Part shown: positions 42,690 through 51,955 of the stretch, one piece after another
How the letters are laid out: each line of letters starts with the position of its first letter
Numbering within the stretch: the stretch's first letter is position 1
Origin: Bacteroidaceae bacterium
GTDB taxonomy: Bacteria > Bacteroidota > Bacteroidia > Bacteroidales > Bacteroidaceae
Reading direction: 5' to 3'
Assembly (NCBI GenBank): GCA_017408685.1
Contig: JAFQUE010000009.1
Coordinates: 23,813 to 87,812, forward strand
Length of the DNA: 64,000 nucleotides
The notes under the pieces: model-generated
Databases searched by the model: none
Seen by the model: the letters and a program-made list of their open reading frames with translations, nothing else
Told to the model about the DNA's origin: nothing
Translations under genes and position numbers: made by a program

Positions 42690-43427
42690 ATGAGAAGACA
42701 CACCCTTTTGCTGCTGCTTATGATGTATGCTTTTGTTGCTGCAGCACAATCTGTGCAACCGGCGCAGGAAACCGATTCCGTCAGCATTGCTGCCAAGAAA
42801 AGAGTCGATCGCCAGATAAACCTCGGTTATGTAAGGCGCGCGTTGACTGCTCCGCTCCCGATTGCCGCAGCGGGGGTGGCATTAATTCCCTTCGATGAGC
42901 ATGTCCATGATTTTGTATTGAGGGAAATGCCTGGTTTCCGGTGTACTGTCGACGATTATATCCAATACCTTCCATGGGCAACTCATCTCACCTTGGGGTT
43001 GTGCGGAGTAAAGGGGTGCAGCAAGAACCGTTATCAAATCTTTGTTGCCGAGGCTTTTACCGCAGCAATGATGGCAACGACTGTCAATGCCCTGAAATAT
43101 GGCATTGGCAGAAAGCGTCCCGACGGCGGAAAGAACAGTATGCCATCGGGGCATACAGCAACGGCTTTTGCCGGTGCAACCCTGTTGGCACATGAGTATG
43201 GCAACAAAAGCATTTGGATTCCGGTTGCCGGTTACACCGTTGCCGCAGCAACCGGGGTTCTTCGAGTGCTCAATAATCGTCATTATGTGAGTGATGTAGT
43301 TGTAGGTGCGGCAGTAGGTATTCTCACCGCCGAACTTGCCTATTGGGTTACCGATGTGCTCTTCAAGGACAGGAAACTCCTTGGCAAGCGTGCAGGTGCG
43401 AAGTTGGATATAATAAAGATTTATTGA
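42690..43427 (+). CDS. Exported PAP2 superfamily phosphatase
   Basis: 245 residues from the ATG at 42690 (MRRHTLLLLLMMYAFVAAAQS signal peptide). The three acid-phosphatase motifs are present: KYGIGRKRPDG (KxxxxxxRP), PSGHTATAF (PSGH) and RVLNNRHYVSDVVVGA (SRxxxxxHxxxD; the first residues are NNRHYVSD). Hydrophobic segments suggest a membrane enzyme with its active site facing the periplasm, acting on lipid phosphates such as undecaprenyl pyrophosphate, phosphatidylglycerol phosphate or lipid A; the substrate is inferred. 20 bp after the transporter gene. Confidence 0.92.
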   Translation: MRRHTLLLLLMMYAFVAAAQSVQPAQETDSVSIAAKKRVDRQINLGYVRRALTAPLPIAAAGVALIPFDEHVHDFVLREMPGFRCTVDDYIQYLPWATHLTLGLCGVKGCSKNRYQIFVAEAFTAAMMATTVNALKYGIGRKRPDGGKNSMPSGHTATAFAGATLLAHEYGNKSIWIPVAGYTVAAATGVLRVLNNRHYVSDVVVGAAVGILTAELAYWVTDVLFKDRKLLGKRAGAKLDIIKIY

Positions 43428-43433
43428 AATTGA

Positions 43434-43482
43434 TTGAATTAGAAAAGCCTGTTCGCTGAACGAACAGGCTTTTCTAATTCAA
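43434..43482. terminator. Bidirectional terminator, 22-bp perfect stem
   Basis: Left arm 43434-43455 and right arm 43461-43482 are perfect complements (core AAGCCTGTTCG / CGAACAGGCTT) around the 5-nt loop CTGAA, with A-rich left and T-rich right flanks. Lies between the convergent PAP2 and GH84 genes and can serve both. Confidence 0.92.
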
Positions 43483-43491
43483 TGTGTCTGT

Positions 43492-45723
43492 TTATCTTCT
43501 TATGAACCTGAAGTTCTTGAAGAATACTTGCTGTTCGGCATTGCTCTTGTTTGTTATGCGCAACTTGGTTGCTGTCATGCCGCCCAGTTCGTTGCCTGTG
43601 TGGATGACTGTATCGTCCTCGCTGTAGTGGAGCAGGCCAACCTCTTTCCAAGCGCCGTCAACAAAGAGCTCAAGACGGAAGTGCTGTGCTGCGCCCTTGA
43701 CGCCCATGTTGAAATCCATGCCCTGGAAGGTTATTGCCTTCTCGCTCTCGAGCAACAGTTCGCCGCCGGCCTGCCAGTTGATTACTTCAAGTGCCGAAGC
43801 AATCTCCACCACATCGCCATTCAGTTTCACAGGAAGCAGCGCAAGCTGTGTAACGGTTGAAGTGAGTTTGAAGGGGTTGTACTCGGCTGTGGTATCAAAG
43901 GCTGTTCCTTTGGCTGTATTGTACATCTCTGTTGCCTTTGCAAAAAGTTGGTTAATTGTCGGGAGCATTACCTTTGTACCCACCTTTGTGCCAATCTGGT
44001 ATGGGTGACGCTGTGTCCTGTCGTTCTCAAGGTCGAACATCTGTTTCTGCAGTGAACGTGCCTGCTTGTAGAGGTTCTCGAAGTTGATGAACTGGCTTGT
44101 TGTGCTGCCGTTGTCCTTTGCGTCGGCCAACATTCTCATGAGCGCTACTGTGCGACCATATGCAGCAAGGTTCTTGCCCTGGAGAACCCATGGACGTATT
44201 TCGTGTATCAGTTGGGGATTGCTGTTGTCGTTGAGCAGGATGTCGCATGCAACTTCCAGTTCGTTGCATGCCACGTTGAGCATGGCTGTCGCAAATATGT
44301 CGCCCTTGAGTGCAGCCTCGGCAACTTCCTTCAGTTCCTCACCCTCTTCGCGGCGGAAGCCGTGACCGTTGGGACCAAGGTCCTTGTTGTAGAGTGCGAA
44401 AGTGCGCAGCGCCTGTGGGTTGCTTGGGAGAATATCCTTTAGGCTCTTTTCCCAGTTGCTCCGGTAGTCATAGGCCTCCATGTTCCAGCAGTAGTCGGCA
44501 ATACCGTAGAGCGATATCTTTGAAGTCTCGGCATACTCCATGGGGTTGCTGACGAAACCTGATACGTCGCCTGCAATGTCAAGACCGTTGCCGTATGCAG
44601 GGCCCATGAGAATGTGGTCGCGTACAAAATCGTTCACGGGGAAGTTCAACCATATATAACCCTTGCGCTGAATGCGCTCGTTAATCCACTCCATTGTAGG
44701 TTTGTCAATACATGCCACAACCGAGTTGCCGGTCCACATTACTTCTATGCCTTTGTTAAGGTTCTTACCAAGTGTGCGCAGGTAACCTTTCTCCTCGTTT
44801 GCCCAACCCTTGTTGTACTCTGTGGGGCAGAGGATAAGAGGAGCAACATCCTTCTTTGCCTGTACAAAGTTATCGTCGATGTAGTTCAGCAGTGCTGCCT
44901 GTTTGTCGGCCTGTGCTCCCTCGCCCCAGATGTCATCGAAGAACACGGCAAATGAGCGCACGCCCAGTTGGTACATAACCTCCAACTTTGCCATGAGTTT
45001 GTCGCGGTCCTCATCGTTCCATTTGATGTCAACTCCCGGGTGTATTGCCCAGTAGAAGTTCACGCCGTTCTTCTTGGCAACCTCCACCAGTTCTGCAATA
45101 CGTTTTGCCTCGGTCTCGGGGTATGGCTCGCGCCACTTGTCACGGTGCCAGGGGTCGTCCTTCGGACCATAAATGTATACATTCATCTTGTTGCGGCCAT
45201 AGAACTCCAACTGGCTCTTGCGTGCTTCGTGGCTCCATGGTGTGCCGTAGAAACCTTCAACAGTACCGCGGAACGGGACATCGGGCCAGTCGGTTATTGT
45301 GCATGCCTCAAGTTTACCCTCACTCATCATGCCAAGGAGAGTCTGCACGCCGTAGTATAGACCTTTCTCGTCGTTGCCGGCAATCACAACCTCTTTGTCG
45401 GTAACCTTCATGAAGTAGCCTTCGGTTTTGGCAGGAATTTGTTTCTTGTACTTGTTTATCTTGCCGTCACCGCGTACTCCAATGGTTACTGTAAAATCGG
45501 CTTTCTTTACAACTTCGGGTGAAGCCGTGAGCAGAGCGTCATAAACGTAGCCTGTAAGGCGCTTCTTGTCGGCATTGATTCTCCACTGTGCAGGTGCCTC
45601 AATCAGCGTTGCGTTGGTTGTGATGACCTCCTGCGGAACAGGGTTTACAAGGCTCACCTGTGCGGTTGCGCCCAATCCGGCCATGAGCATGAGGCCTAAT
45701 GTCAGAATTTTCTTGTTCATCAT
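43492..45723 (-). CDS. GH84 beta-N-acetylglucosaminidase (O-GlcNAcase-like), exported
   Basis: 743 residues, Sec signal MNKKILTLGLMLMAGLGATAQ (a second ATG at 45720). An N-terminal GH20b-like domain precedes the GH84 barrel: FRGTVEGFYGTPWSHEARK, NKMNVYIYGPKDDP, WAIHPGVDIKWN, and the catalytic Asp263-Asp264 pair in FAVFFDDIWGEG (the pair that runs substrate-assisted catalysis in BtGH84), then CPTEYNKGW, MWTGNSVV and DLGPNGHGFRREEG. The last ~130 residues form a beta-sandwich. It removes terminal GlcNAc from glycoproteins, probably mucin or host glycans. Last gene of an SLC13-porin-GH84 set, 8 bp after the porin stop. Confidence 0.96.
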   Translation of the reverse strand: MMNKKILTLGLMLMAGLGATAQVSLVNPVPQEVITTNATLIEAPAQWRINADKKRLTGYVYDALLTASPEVVKKADFTVTIGVRGDGKINKYKKQIPAKTEGYFMKVTDKEVVIAGNDEKGLYYGVQTLLGMMSEGKLEACTITDWPDVPFRGTVEGFYGTPWSHEARKSQLEFYGRNKMNVYIYGPKDDPWHRDKWREPYPETEAKRIAELVEVAKKNGVNFYWAIHPGVDIKWNDEDRDKLMAKLEVMYQLGVRSFAVFFDDIWGEGAQADKQAALLNYIDDNFVQAKKDVAPLILCPTEYNKGWANEEKGYLRTLGKNLNKGIEVMWTGNSVVACIDKPTMEWINERIQRKGYIWLNFPVNDFVRDHILMGPAYGNGLDIAGDVSGFVSNPMEYAETSKISLYGIADYCWNMEAYDYRSNWEKSLKDILPSNPQALRTFALYNKDLGPNGHGFRREEGEELKEVAEAALKGDIFATAMLNVACNELEVACDILLNDNSNPQLIHEIRPWVLQGKNLAAYGRTVALMRMLADAKDNGSTTSQFINFENLYKQARSLQKQMFDLENDRTQRHPYQIGTKVGTKVMLPTINQLFAKATEMYNTAKGTAFDTTAEYNPFKLTSTVTQLALLPVKLNGDVVEIASALEVINWQAGGELLLESEKAITFQGMDFNMGVKGAAQHFRLELFVDGAWKEVGLLHYSEDDTVIHTGNELGGMTATKLRITNKSNAEQQVFFKNFRFIRR

Positions 45724-45731
45724 ATTATTGT

Positions 45732-47096
45732 TTAGAAATTATACTTCAGCATTGCGCATATGCGGTGGTTGGTGACTGTGTGCACGTCCTTTATCTTGTA
45801 GTTTGCCCCGGCAGTGCCGTAGCCTACTGTTGTGGGGTTGTACTCAATACCAATCTGCATTGCATTGTGTGTGTAGAGAATGCTTGGAGCAACGCGCCAC
45901 ATGTTATCCATGTTCTTCTCACCGCGCATGTAGATGGTTGCCGGGGCGCCTTTCTTGTCTGTGACGAAGTCATCTTCGCCGCCTATGTTCTTGGTATATC
46001 CGGCAAAACAGCAGAAAGTGAGGTATCCCTTCTTCAGGGGTTGCTTGTAGGTTACATCCAACCAACCGCTCAGACTGTTTGTTGTGCCGTATTCCTGTTC
46101 CCCGTTCTCGTTCACCTTTGTTACGCCGTAACCGCTTATCATGCTAAGGTGGGCTGCGTTCTGTGCATATGTGAAACGGCCCTTTATTCCCCAACGGTCG
46201 GCCTTGTACGAGATGAAGGCTGTAGGTGTTATGCTCACAACCGGCGCCTCATTACATTTGTAGGTCTTGTCGACCTTTTTGATTTCCTCTATTGGCACGA
46301 ATGTATTATTTCCATCGCTGTCAAGGATTGGAGTGCCGTCCTCATTGTATGCAGGTACGTATACAGTATTCTTTTCGGTAGTTGTCATTGTGTAACTCTG
46401 ACGGGGTTTAATGGTAAGCAGGTCAACGCCTGCGCCAATCTGGAAACCGCCGTTCTTGTACATTGCCTGGAAGTAGAGTTCCGGAACAATGGCGTTGCGG
46501 GCATAGTTGAACGACGCACCGTCGGGTCCGTATGATGTATACTGGAACTGATAGAGTGCCGTTGCCGTGAGGGTAACCCCCTTGTTCTTGTAGTCATATC
46601 TCAACTGCGGTGTGCGGCTGAACGGTGTGAAGGGGGCACCGGTCTCAAGCGAAAACACATCGGGCATCATGTCGCCCATCATGGGGTGCCATGCCTGTCC
46701 CACAAGAACGGAATTGTGTTCCCAATCCATTTTTGCATATGCTTGGCGTATGCGGAGCACCGTGTTGCTTGAACCGAAACCTGCAAAGTCCGATTCAATC
46801 TTAGCCGATGTCTTTGCTCCCAGAAACTCGGGGCCGGTGATATTCACTCCCAAGCGGGTGGTAATGCTCAGCAGCATAATGTTGGGCTGTGCATTGATGT
46901 CGTTGCCGTTGGCGTCAAGTTTCTCATCCTTTGGCATGTAGTAGAACTGTTCGCTGTTCGATGTCATGCTCTCACGTGTGTCGAAGCATGCATAGTTGCG
47001 CACGAAACCATAAAGTTTGAAGTCAAACTTCTTTTGTGCGTTTGCTCCGCAGATGGACATTGCCACAAGCGCAGCCATAAATAGTGCTCTTTTCAT
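45732..47096 (-). CDS. Outer-membrane porin-like beta-barrel protein
   Basis: 454 residues from the ATG at 47096 (MKRALFMAALVAMSICGANAQ signal peptide); an ATG at 47114 adds MQTHTY. Barrel pattern: FDFKLYGFVRNYACFDTRES, LLSITTRLGVNITG, KIESDFAGFGSSNTVLRIRQAYAKMDW in part, WHPMMGDMMPDVFS, with a final strand ending LKYNF. Resembles the Bacteroidales DcaP/porin-type proteins annotated as outer-membrane beta-barrels. Contains an acidic extracellular loop (YNEDGTPILDSDGNNTFVPI). Lies between SLC13 and GH84 genes; it may admit the anion that the SLC13 protein then imports. Substrate unknown. Confidence 0.8.
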   Translation of the reverse strand: MKRALFMAALVAMSICGANAQKKFDFKLYGFVRNYACFDTRESMTSNSEQFYYMPKDEKLDANGNDINAQPNIMLLSITTRLGVNITGPEFLGAKTSAKIESDFAGFGSSNTVLRIRQAYAKMDWEHNSVLVGQAWHPMMGDMMPDVFSLETGAPFTPFSRTPQLRYDYKNKGVTLTATALYQFQYTSYGPDGASFNYARNAIVPELYFQAMYKNGGFQIGAGVDLLTIKPRQSYTMTTTEKNTVYVPAYNEDGTPILDSDGNNTFVPIEEIKKVDKTYKCNEAPVVSITPTAFISYKADRWGIKGRFTYAQNAAHLSMISGYGVTKVNENGEQEYGTTNSLSGWLDVTYKQPLKKGYLTFCCFAGYTKNIGGEDDFVTDKKGAPATIYMRGEKNMDNMWRVAPSILYTHNAMQIGIEYNPTTVGYGTAGANYKIKDVHTVTNHRICAMLKYNF

Positions 47097-47113
47097 ATAT
47101 GTGTGTGTTTGCA

Positions 47114-48580
47114 TTATCCGAAATATCCCGTTTTACCCACTGCTATTATGAGCACATAGCCTAATATCAGCGATATTACTCCAATGGTTATACCTGTTAC
47201 GAACATCTGCTTTGTCTTTATGAGGCCTGTAGAGTATGCAATGGCATTAGGCGGCGTGCTTATAGGCAATGACATCGCAAATGAAGCGGCCATGGCAATG
47301 CCCACGAGCAATGTCCCAATGCCGCCGTATTCGCCCAACGGTCCCTCAATACCCTTGCCAACGGCAACCATAAGGGGTACCATGAGTGCCGTGGCAGCAG
47401 AGTTGGAGATGAACTGCGACAATAACCAGCAGATGAGGCCGCCGCTAAGAAGAACAGCAATTGCAGGCCAACTGTCGAATGGAATTGCTTGAACAAGATT
47501 ATCGGCAAGGCCTGTCTTTGACATTCCTTCGCCCAAGGCAAAACCGCCGGCAACCATCCACAGGCAGGCCCAGTCGATGTCCTTTAGGTCGCTCGACTTT
47601 ATTATACGGGTTATTGCGAACACCCCAATGGGGAATAGTGCCACAACGTATGAATTTATGCCTGTATACCTCTCGAACATCCACAGCAGGATGGTTATTG
47701 CAAGAGTGGCATAGATGACGTATGTGCGCCAGCCTTTCCTTGCACCGCCCAGAATGTGTATGTTCACTTTCTTGGCGGTAAAAGGATAGAATATGCGCAG
47801 CAATACCCATGATATAACCAGAATGGCAAGCATGAGCGGTGTCATCACCATCATCCACTCACCGAAATCCACTCCCAGGTCGAGTTCTCCGTTTATATAC
47901 TGCAGGGCAATTCCGTTAGGAGGGGTACCAATAGGCGTGGCAAGGCCACCGATGTTGGCGCCTATGGGAATGGCAAGCGCAAGTGCCGCCGTGCCTTTCT
48001 CCGTAGAGGGTAACTGGCGCAACACGGGAGCCAGGAAAGTGAGCATCATGGCCGCCGTGGCGGTGTTGCTCACAAACATTGAGAATATTGCCGTGACAAG
48101 CATGAAACCGAACAGCACCACACTTGGCTTTGAACCGAATGGTTTGAGCATGGCACGTGCCATGCTCACGTCGACACCGCTTTTTGAAGCCACAAGGGCA
48201 AGGATGAAACCACCCATGAAGAGCATTACGGTAGGGTTGGCAAAGGTGTACATGATAGTCTTGTAACTCATGAGTTCACTCTTGTCGTAACCGCTTATGA
48301 GTGGGGTTATGGCGCTGTCCGAAACAGTGAGCAGCATTATCACAATAATGAGCAGTGATGTTGTCCATGCCGGCACAGCTTCAATAATCCACATGCAGGC
48401 AGCCCACACGAATATGGCAATCACGCGTTGCTGGATACCGTTCAACCCCTCAACGCCGAAGACCTCTGTAGGTAGCATTGCAATGATGATTGCAATTAGC
48501 GAAATGAGTCCAACTTTAATATAGCGGTTATAACGGCGTACGAAACGCCATATTCTGTTTGCTGTAGTGCGTTGTTCCAT
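47114..48580 (-). CDS. SLC13/DASS family sodium-coupled anion transporter
   Basis: 488 residues from the ATG at 48580 (MEQRTTANRIWRFVRRY); an upstream in-frame extension to 48688 lacks conservation. Eleven or so membrane helices with the two SNT-type motifs (FVSNTATAAMML and FISNSAATALMV) and the paired PIGTPPNGIAL and PISTPPNAIAY elements that line the substrate site. Family members carry dicarboxylates, citrate or sulphate with Na+. The exact substrate cannot be read. 17 bp before the porin ATG; first gene of a likely three-gene operon. Confidence 0.94.
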   Translation of the reverse strand: MEQRTTANRIWRFVRRYNRYIKVGLISLIAIIIAMLPTEVFGVEGLNGIQQRVIAIFVWAACMWIIEAVPAWTTSLLIIVIMLLTVSDSAITPLISGYDKSELMSYKTIMYTFANPTVMLFMGGFILALVASKSGVDVSMARAMLKPFGSKPSVVLFGFMLVTAIFSMFVSNTATAAMMLTFLAPVLRQLPSTEKGTAALALAIPIGANIGGLATPIGTPPNGIALQYINGELDLGVDFGEWMMVMTPLMLAILVISWVLLRIFYPFTAKKVNIHILGGARKGWRTYVIYATLAITILLWMFERYTGINSYVVALFPIGVFAITRIIKSSDLKDIDWACLWMVAGGFALGEGMSKTGLADNLVQAIPFDSWPAIAVLLSGGLICWLLSQFISNSAATALMVPLMVAVGKGIEGPLGEYGGIGTLLVGIAMAASFAMSLPISTPPNAIAYSTGLIKTKQMFVTGITIGVISLILGYVLIIAVGKTGYFG

Positions 48581-48763
48581 GTTGTCTTTAAAATGAAAAT
48601 TCCCCAATATATCAAAATAGATTATAACAGGTGCTAATTTAGTCCAAACTATCCAAACAATCAAAAAAAGTGCCCTTATTTTGTGCAAACAGGCAACATT
48701 AATGTACTCTTTTTTTGTTATTCAATGCAGATATGTTTTCATTGACAAGCAAACCTTGGAGTT

Positions 48764-49120
48764 ATGGCAACAATAAATTTGACAAAAGGGCAGTTCGTAA
48801 AGAGGATTGCCGATTATGAGAAGAGCAAGGAGAAGATTGATTTCCTTGGAGACAAACCGGCGATTATAGATTTCTATGCAGCCTGGTGCGGTCCGTGCAG
48901 GATGTTTTCTCCCGTGTTTGAAGAGGTCTCGGACGAGTACTTGGGAAAGGTCGACTTTTATAAGGTCAATGTTGAAGAAGAGGAGGAACTTGCAGCGCTT
49001 TTCAATGTGCGTTCCATTCCCACCATCGTATTCATTCCCATGAACGGGAACTACAGGATTGTGCAGGGTGCAATAGGGAAACCGCAACTGAAACAAGCGG
49101 TCGATGAGATATTATTGTAG
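48764..49120 (+). CDS. Thioredoxin family protein
   Basis: 118 residues, no signal peptide. Thiol-disulphide reductase fold with the active site AAWCGPCRM (Cys42, Cys45) and the cis-proline in VRSIPTIVFI; ends IGKPQLKQAVDEILL. The N-terminal extension of about 20 residues is a little longer than E. coli TrxA. Probably cytoplasmic general reductant. Stands alone between divergent and convergent neighbours, with its own terminator. Confidence 0.95.
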   Translation: MATINLTKGQFVKRIADYEKSKEKIDFLGDKPAIIDFYAAWCGPCRMFSPVFEEVSDEYLGKVDFYKVNVEEEEELAALFNVRSIPTIVFIPMNGNYRIVQGAIGKPQLKQAVDEILL

Positions 49121-49123
49121 CAT

Positions 49124-49153
49124 ATAAAAGGAGCGGCATGCCGCTCCTTTTAT
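49124..49153. terminator. Palindromic terminator between thioredoxin and GH95 genes
   Basis: Perfect palindrome with 15-bp arms (49124-49138 / 49139-49153), core GGAGCGGCA/TGCCGCTCC flanked by AAAA and TTTT. Starts 4 bp after the thioredoxin stop and 46 bp from the GH95 stop on the other strand. Confidence 0.85.
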
Positions 49154-49198
49154 GGCTATATTCTTTATTATGTTTGTGTATTGTCTTTTGTGTAAATA

Positions 49199-51703
49199 TT
49201 ATGCCCTCTTCAGTTCGCCGTCCTTGAGCACAACCTTGTAACTTTTGCCTTTCTTTGTGCTAAAGGAGAGTGTTTCGTTGCCGTAGCGCAGGTTGCAGCG
49301 TTCGCCGCTTTTTGAGGTGATTACAGCCTCTTGCAGTTTGCCATCCTTCCATGTAATGTCAACGTTGAAGCCACCCTTTGCGCAAATGCCCTTGATGGTG
49401 CCCTCTTCCCATGCGTCGGGCAGTGCCGGCAGCAGGTGAATGAATCCCATGTGGCTCTGCATGAGCATTTCGGTAATTCCGGCTGTTCCACCGAAGTTAC
49501 CGTCAATCTGGAATGGTGCATGTGTGTCCCAAAGGTTGTCGAGTGTGCCGTTTTTCAACAGGTTGCCGAAGAGGGTATATGCGTGGTTGCCATCGTGCAG
49601 GCGTGCCCATTGGTTCAGTTTCCAGCCCATGCTCCAGCCTGTGGCGCCGTCGCCACGGTGAACAAGTACAACCTTTGAAGCCTCGGCAAGTTCCGGTGTC
49701 GTTACCGGTGAAATGGTGTGGCCGGGGTGTAAACCGAAGAGGTGGTTTACATGGCGGTGCTGGTCGTTGGGGTCATCGATGTCTTTGCTCCACTCCATGA
49801 GTTGGCCGTAGCGCCCGATTTCGTATGGCGCAAGTTTCGCAAGCACATTTTTCCACTCCTTGCGCAGTTTGCCGTCCACGCCGAGTTCCTCGCCGGCAGC
49901 AATTGCGTCGAGCAGAATCTCGCGTACTACACCATGTACGAATGTGGCACCTTGGTCAATGGGACCATGCTCGGGCGATGTTGAAGGTGCAGCGGTGTAT
50001 GTGCCGTCAGGCTTTTTCCAAAGGTAGTCGACTGCAAAGATTGCACTGCTCTTTATGATGTCGTAGCCAATCTCCTTCAAGAACTTGCGGTCGCGGGTGT
50101 AGTCGTAGTAGTCCCACACATGTGTGGCGAGCCATGGTCCTGCCATGGGGTTGAAATTCCATGACATGTCTTGGCTTATGAGCGGTGCCGTAAAACCGAA
50201 TATGTTGCCCGAAATGCTTGCTGTCCAACCTCTTGCGCCAAAATATGATTTTGCTGTTACGGCACCCGGCTTTATGAGTGTGCGTATGAAATCGACCAAT
50301 GGGAGTACACATTCATTGAGGTTGGTGGCGCATGCAGGCCAGTAGTTCATCTGCAGGTTTATGTTGTTATGGTAGTCTACGCGCCAAGGGCCGTCCACGT
50401 TGTTGTGCCACATACCCTGCAGGTTGGCGGGCAGGTTGCCCGGGCGTGAACTTGCAATGAGCAGGTAACGTCCGAACTGGAAGTAGAGACGCTCAAGTCC
50501 ATAGTCGGGCTTGCCCGTGCGGTAACTCTTCAAACGCTTTGGGGTAGGGAGGCTTGCAACTCCGGGATATTCCAGTGTCATTGGCGCGTTAGGGTTGATA
50601 TCCAACTGCACGCGGTTAAAGAGTGCCGAGTAATCGGCATAGTGCTCCTTGAAGAGTTCGTCGTATCCCTTTTCAACGGCATTTTTCATCCACCGGGCGG
50701 TTGTTTCGTCGGGGTTTACGCCAACATATGCCTTGGGGTTGCTGAAATCAGGGTCGAAATTGATTTTATAATCAGTGTCGGCGGTGACGTAGAAGCATAC
50801 CTCGTCGGCGCCGCTTATGTAGATTTTGCCATCCTTCATCTCCTGCTTGCCGCTTTTTGCAACAGCCTTAATGCGCAGGGTATATTGCATGCTGTTGTTG
50901 TCGAGCCTTGCTTTCCACACGATTCCATTGTTGCCGTCGCTCTCCAATGAACCCTCCGAAACCGGGTTGGGGGCATAACTGAGTATGAGATTCTGCATTC
51001 CGGGTCTGTTTGAACTGTACTTCATTACCAGTGTGTTTGCGGGGTATGAGACAAAAGATTTCCGCTCAAAATCAACACCGTCCTTGGTATATTGCACCAC
51101 CGCAAGCGCCGAGTCGAGCGATAGAATGCGTTTGTAATCGCCAAGGCCTACCATGCTGTGCCCTGTTTCAATGTAAATCTCGCCCATAGTCGTGAAATTG
51201 CCGAAACGGAAAGGCTTCTCGCCGTAATACTCATACGAGGCCGTGCTGTTGAAGTTCTCGCGTGTGAGTTTTGCTGCCTTCTCGTCGTCGCCGTCAAGGA
51301 ATGCCTGGCGTATGTCATCGAGCAGGTGTGCCGACTCCTTGTTCACATTCCAGTAATATTCCGCACCTTTTTCGGTGTTTGGGCCACCGCGCCAAAGTGT
51401 CTTCTCGTTCAGGGTAATGCGCTCAGCCTCAAGCGAACCCATGATGTTGGCGCCAATGCTGCCGTTGCCAATAGGCAATGACTGCGACTCCCACTCCTGG
51501 TCGGGGTTGTATGCTCCTTCTCCGGCCCATTCGGGTTTGTCGCGCCCCGCCCAAAGGTCGGGGCGTCCGCCGTACCATACACTGCGTCCCTTTAGGGTAG
51601 TGGGCTGGTCGAACCATACCGAGAGGCCGTGGATGTAGTCACTCTGCGCCTGAATGCCAAGCGCACAAAACAATAGTGCGATAAGCGTGTTTCTCCTTTT
51701 CAT
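49199..51703 (-). CDS. GH95 alpha-L-fucosidase (or related L-galactosidase), exported
   Basis: 834 residues, signal peptide MKRRNTLIALLFCALGIQAQ. Family blocks: SLPIGNGSIGANIMG, ITLNEKTLWRGGPN, SSRPGNLPANLQGMWHN, HNNINLQMNYWPA (the two catalytic Asn), STSPEHGPIDQG (the acid Glu), RYGQLMEWSKDID and HRHVNHLFGLHPG, and DTHAPFQIDGNFGGTAGI (base-side Asp). All catalytic positions of the Bifidobacterium AfcA-type mechanism are present. It removes alpha-1,2-linked fucose by inversion; some GH95 members prefer L-galactose. 1 bp after the 81-residue protein gene, in the DPP11 transcription unit. Confidence 0.95.
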   Translation of the reverse strand: MKRRNTLIALLFCALGIQAQSDYIHGLSVWFDQPTTLKGRSVWYGGRPDLWAGRDKPEWAGEGAYNPDQEWESQSLPIGNGSIGANIMGSLEAERITLNEKTLWRGGPNTEKGAEYYWNVNKESAHLLDDIRQAFLDGDDEKAAKLTRENFNSTASYEYYGEKPFRFGNFTTMGEIYIETGHSMVGLGDYKRILSLDSALAVVQYTKDGVDFERKSFVSYPANTLVMKYSSNRPGMQNLILSYAPNPVSEGSLESDGNNGIVWKARLDNNSMQYTLRIKAVAKSGKQEMKDGKIYISGADEVCFYVTADTDYKINFDPDFSNPKAYVGVNPDETTARWMKNAVEKGYDELFKEHYADYSALFNRVQLDINPNAPMTLEYPGVASLPTPKRLKSYRTGKPDYGLERLYFQFGRYLLIASSRPGNLPANLQGMWHNNVDGPWRVDYHNNINLQMNYWPACATNLNECVLPLVDFIRTLIKPGAVTAKSYFGARGWTASISGNIFGFTAPLISQDMSWNFNPMAGPWLATHVWDYYDYTRDRKFLKEIGYDIIKSSAIFAVDYLWKKPDGTYTAAPSTSPEHGPIDQGATFVHGVVREILLDAIAAGEELGVDGKLRKEWKNVLAKLAPYEIGRYGQLMEWSKDIDDPNDQHRHVNHLFGLHPGHTISPVTTPELAEASKVVLVHRGDGATGWSMGWKLNQWARLHDGNHAYTLFGNLLKNGTLDNLWDTHAPFQIDGNFGGTAGITEMLMQSHMGFIHLLPALPDAWEEGTIKGICAKGGFNVDITWKDGKLQEAVITSKSGERCNLRYGNETLSFSTKKGKSYKVVLKDGELKRA

Positions 51704-51704
51704 A

Positions 51705-51950
51705 TCATTTGTTTTTGTTTTCTTCGTTATTTATGTGCTGGATGAGCCTTGCAACATGCTGCCTGAAACTCTGGTTGTAATCACGTTCAAGTCCAGCTTC
51801 TTCTGTGAGTCGGCGTATCGTGCCCTCCACATCGTCCACACGTTTCAGGTTGCCGCTGCCGTCATTGGCAATACTGTATATTTCAATATCCTTGCTGCCG
51901 AGTTCAATGAAATACCCTCCTGCAATTGCTGTCCTCTTTACTGTTGCCAT
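51705..51950 (-). CDS. Small conserved-looking protein, unknown function
   Basis: 81 residues from the ATG at 51950 (MATVKRTAIAGGYFIELG); a longer frame to 52010 would run into the transporter gene. Soluble and charged; a short beta-rich front (GGYFIELGSKDIEIYSIAND) and a helical back (DDVEGTIRRLTEEAGLERDY, then FRQHVARLIQHINNEENKNK). No signal peptide, no metal motif. I do not recognise it. Packed tightly between the AspT-like transporter (5 bp) and GH95 (1 bp), so it is almost certainly translated. Confidence 0.65.
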   Translation of the reverse strand: MATVKRTAIAGGYFIELGSKDIEIYSIANDGSGNLKRVDDVEGTIRRLTEEAGLERDYNQSFRQHVARLIQHINNEENKNK

Positions 51951-51955
51951 GACTT

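Noticed and set aside
45699-46535. 278-codon plus-strand reading frame
   Set aside because: Antisense to the porin gene; Cys/Val-rich and without motifs.
48581-48688. 36-codon N-terminal extension of the SLC13 gene
   Set aside because: Low conservation character and upstream of a plausible ATG at 48580; it lies in the A/T-rich promoter region.
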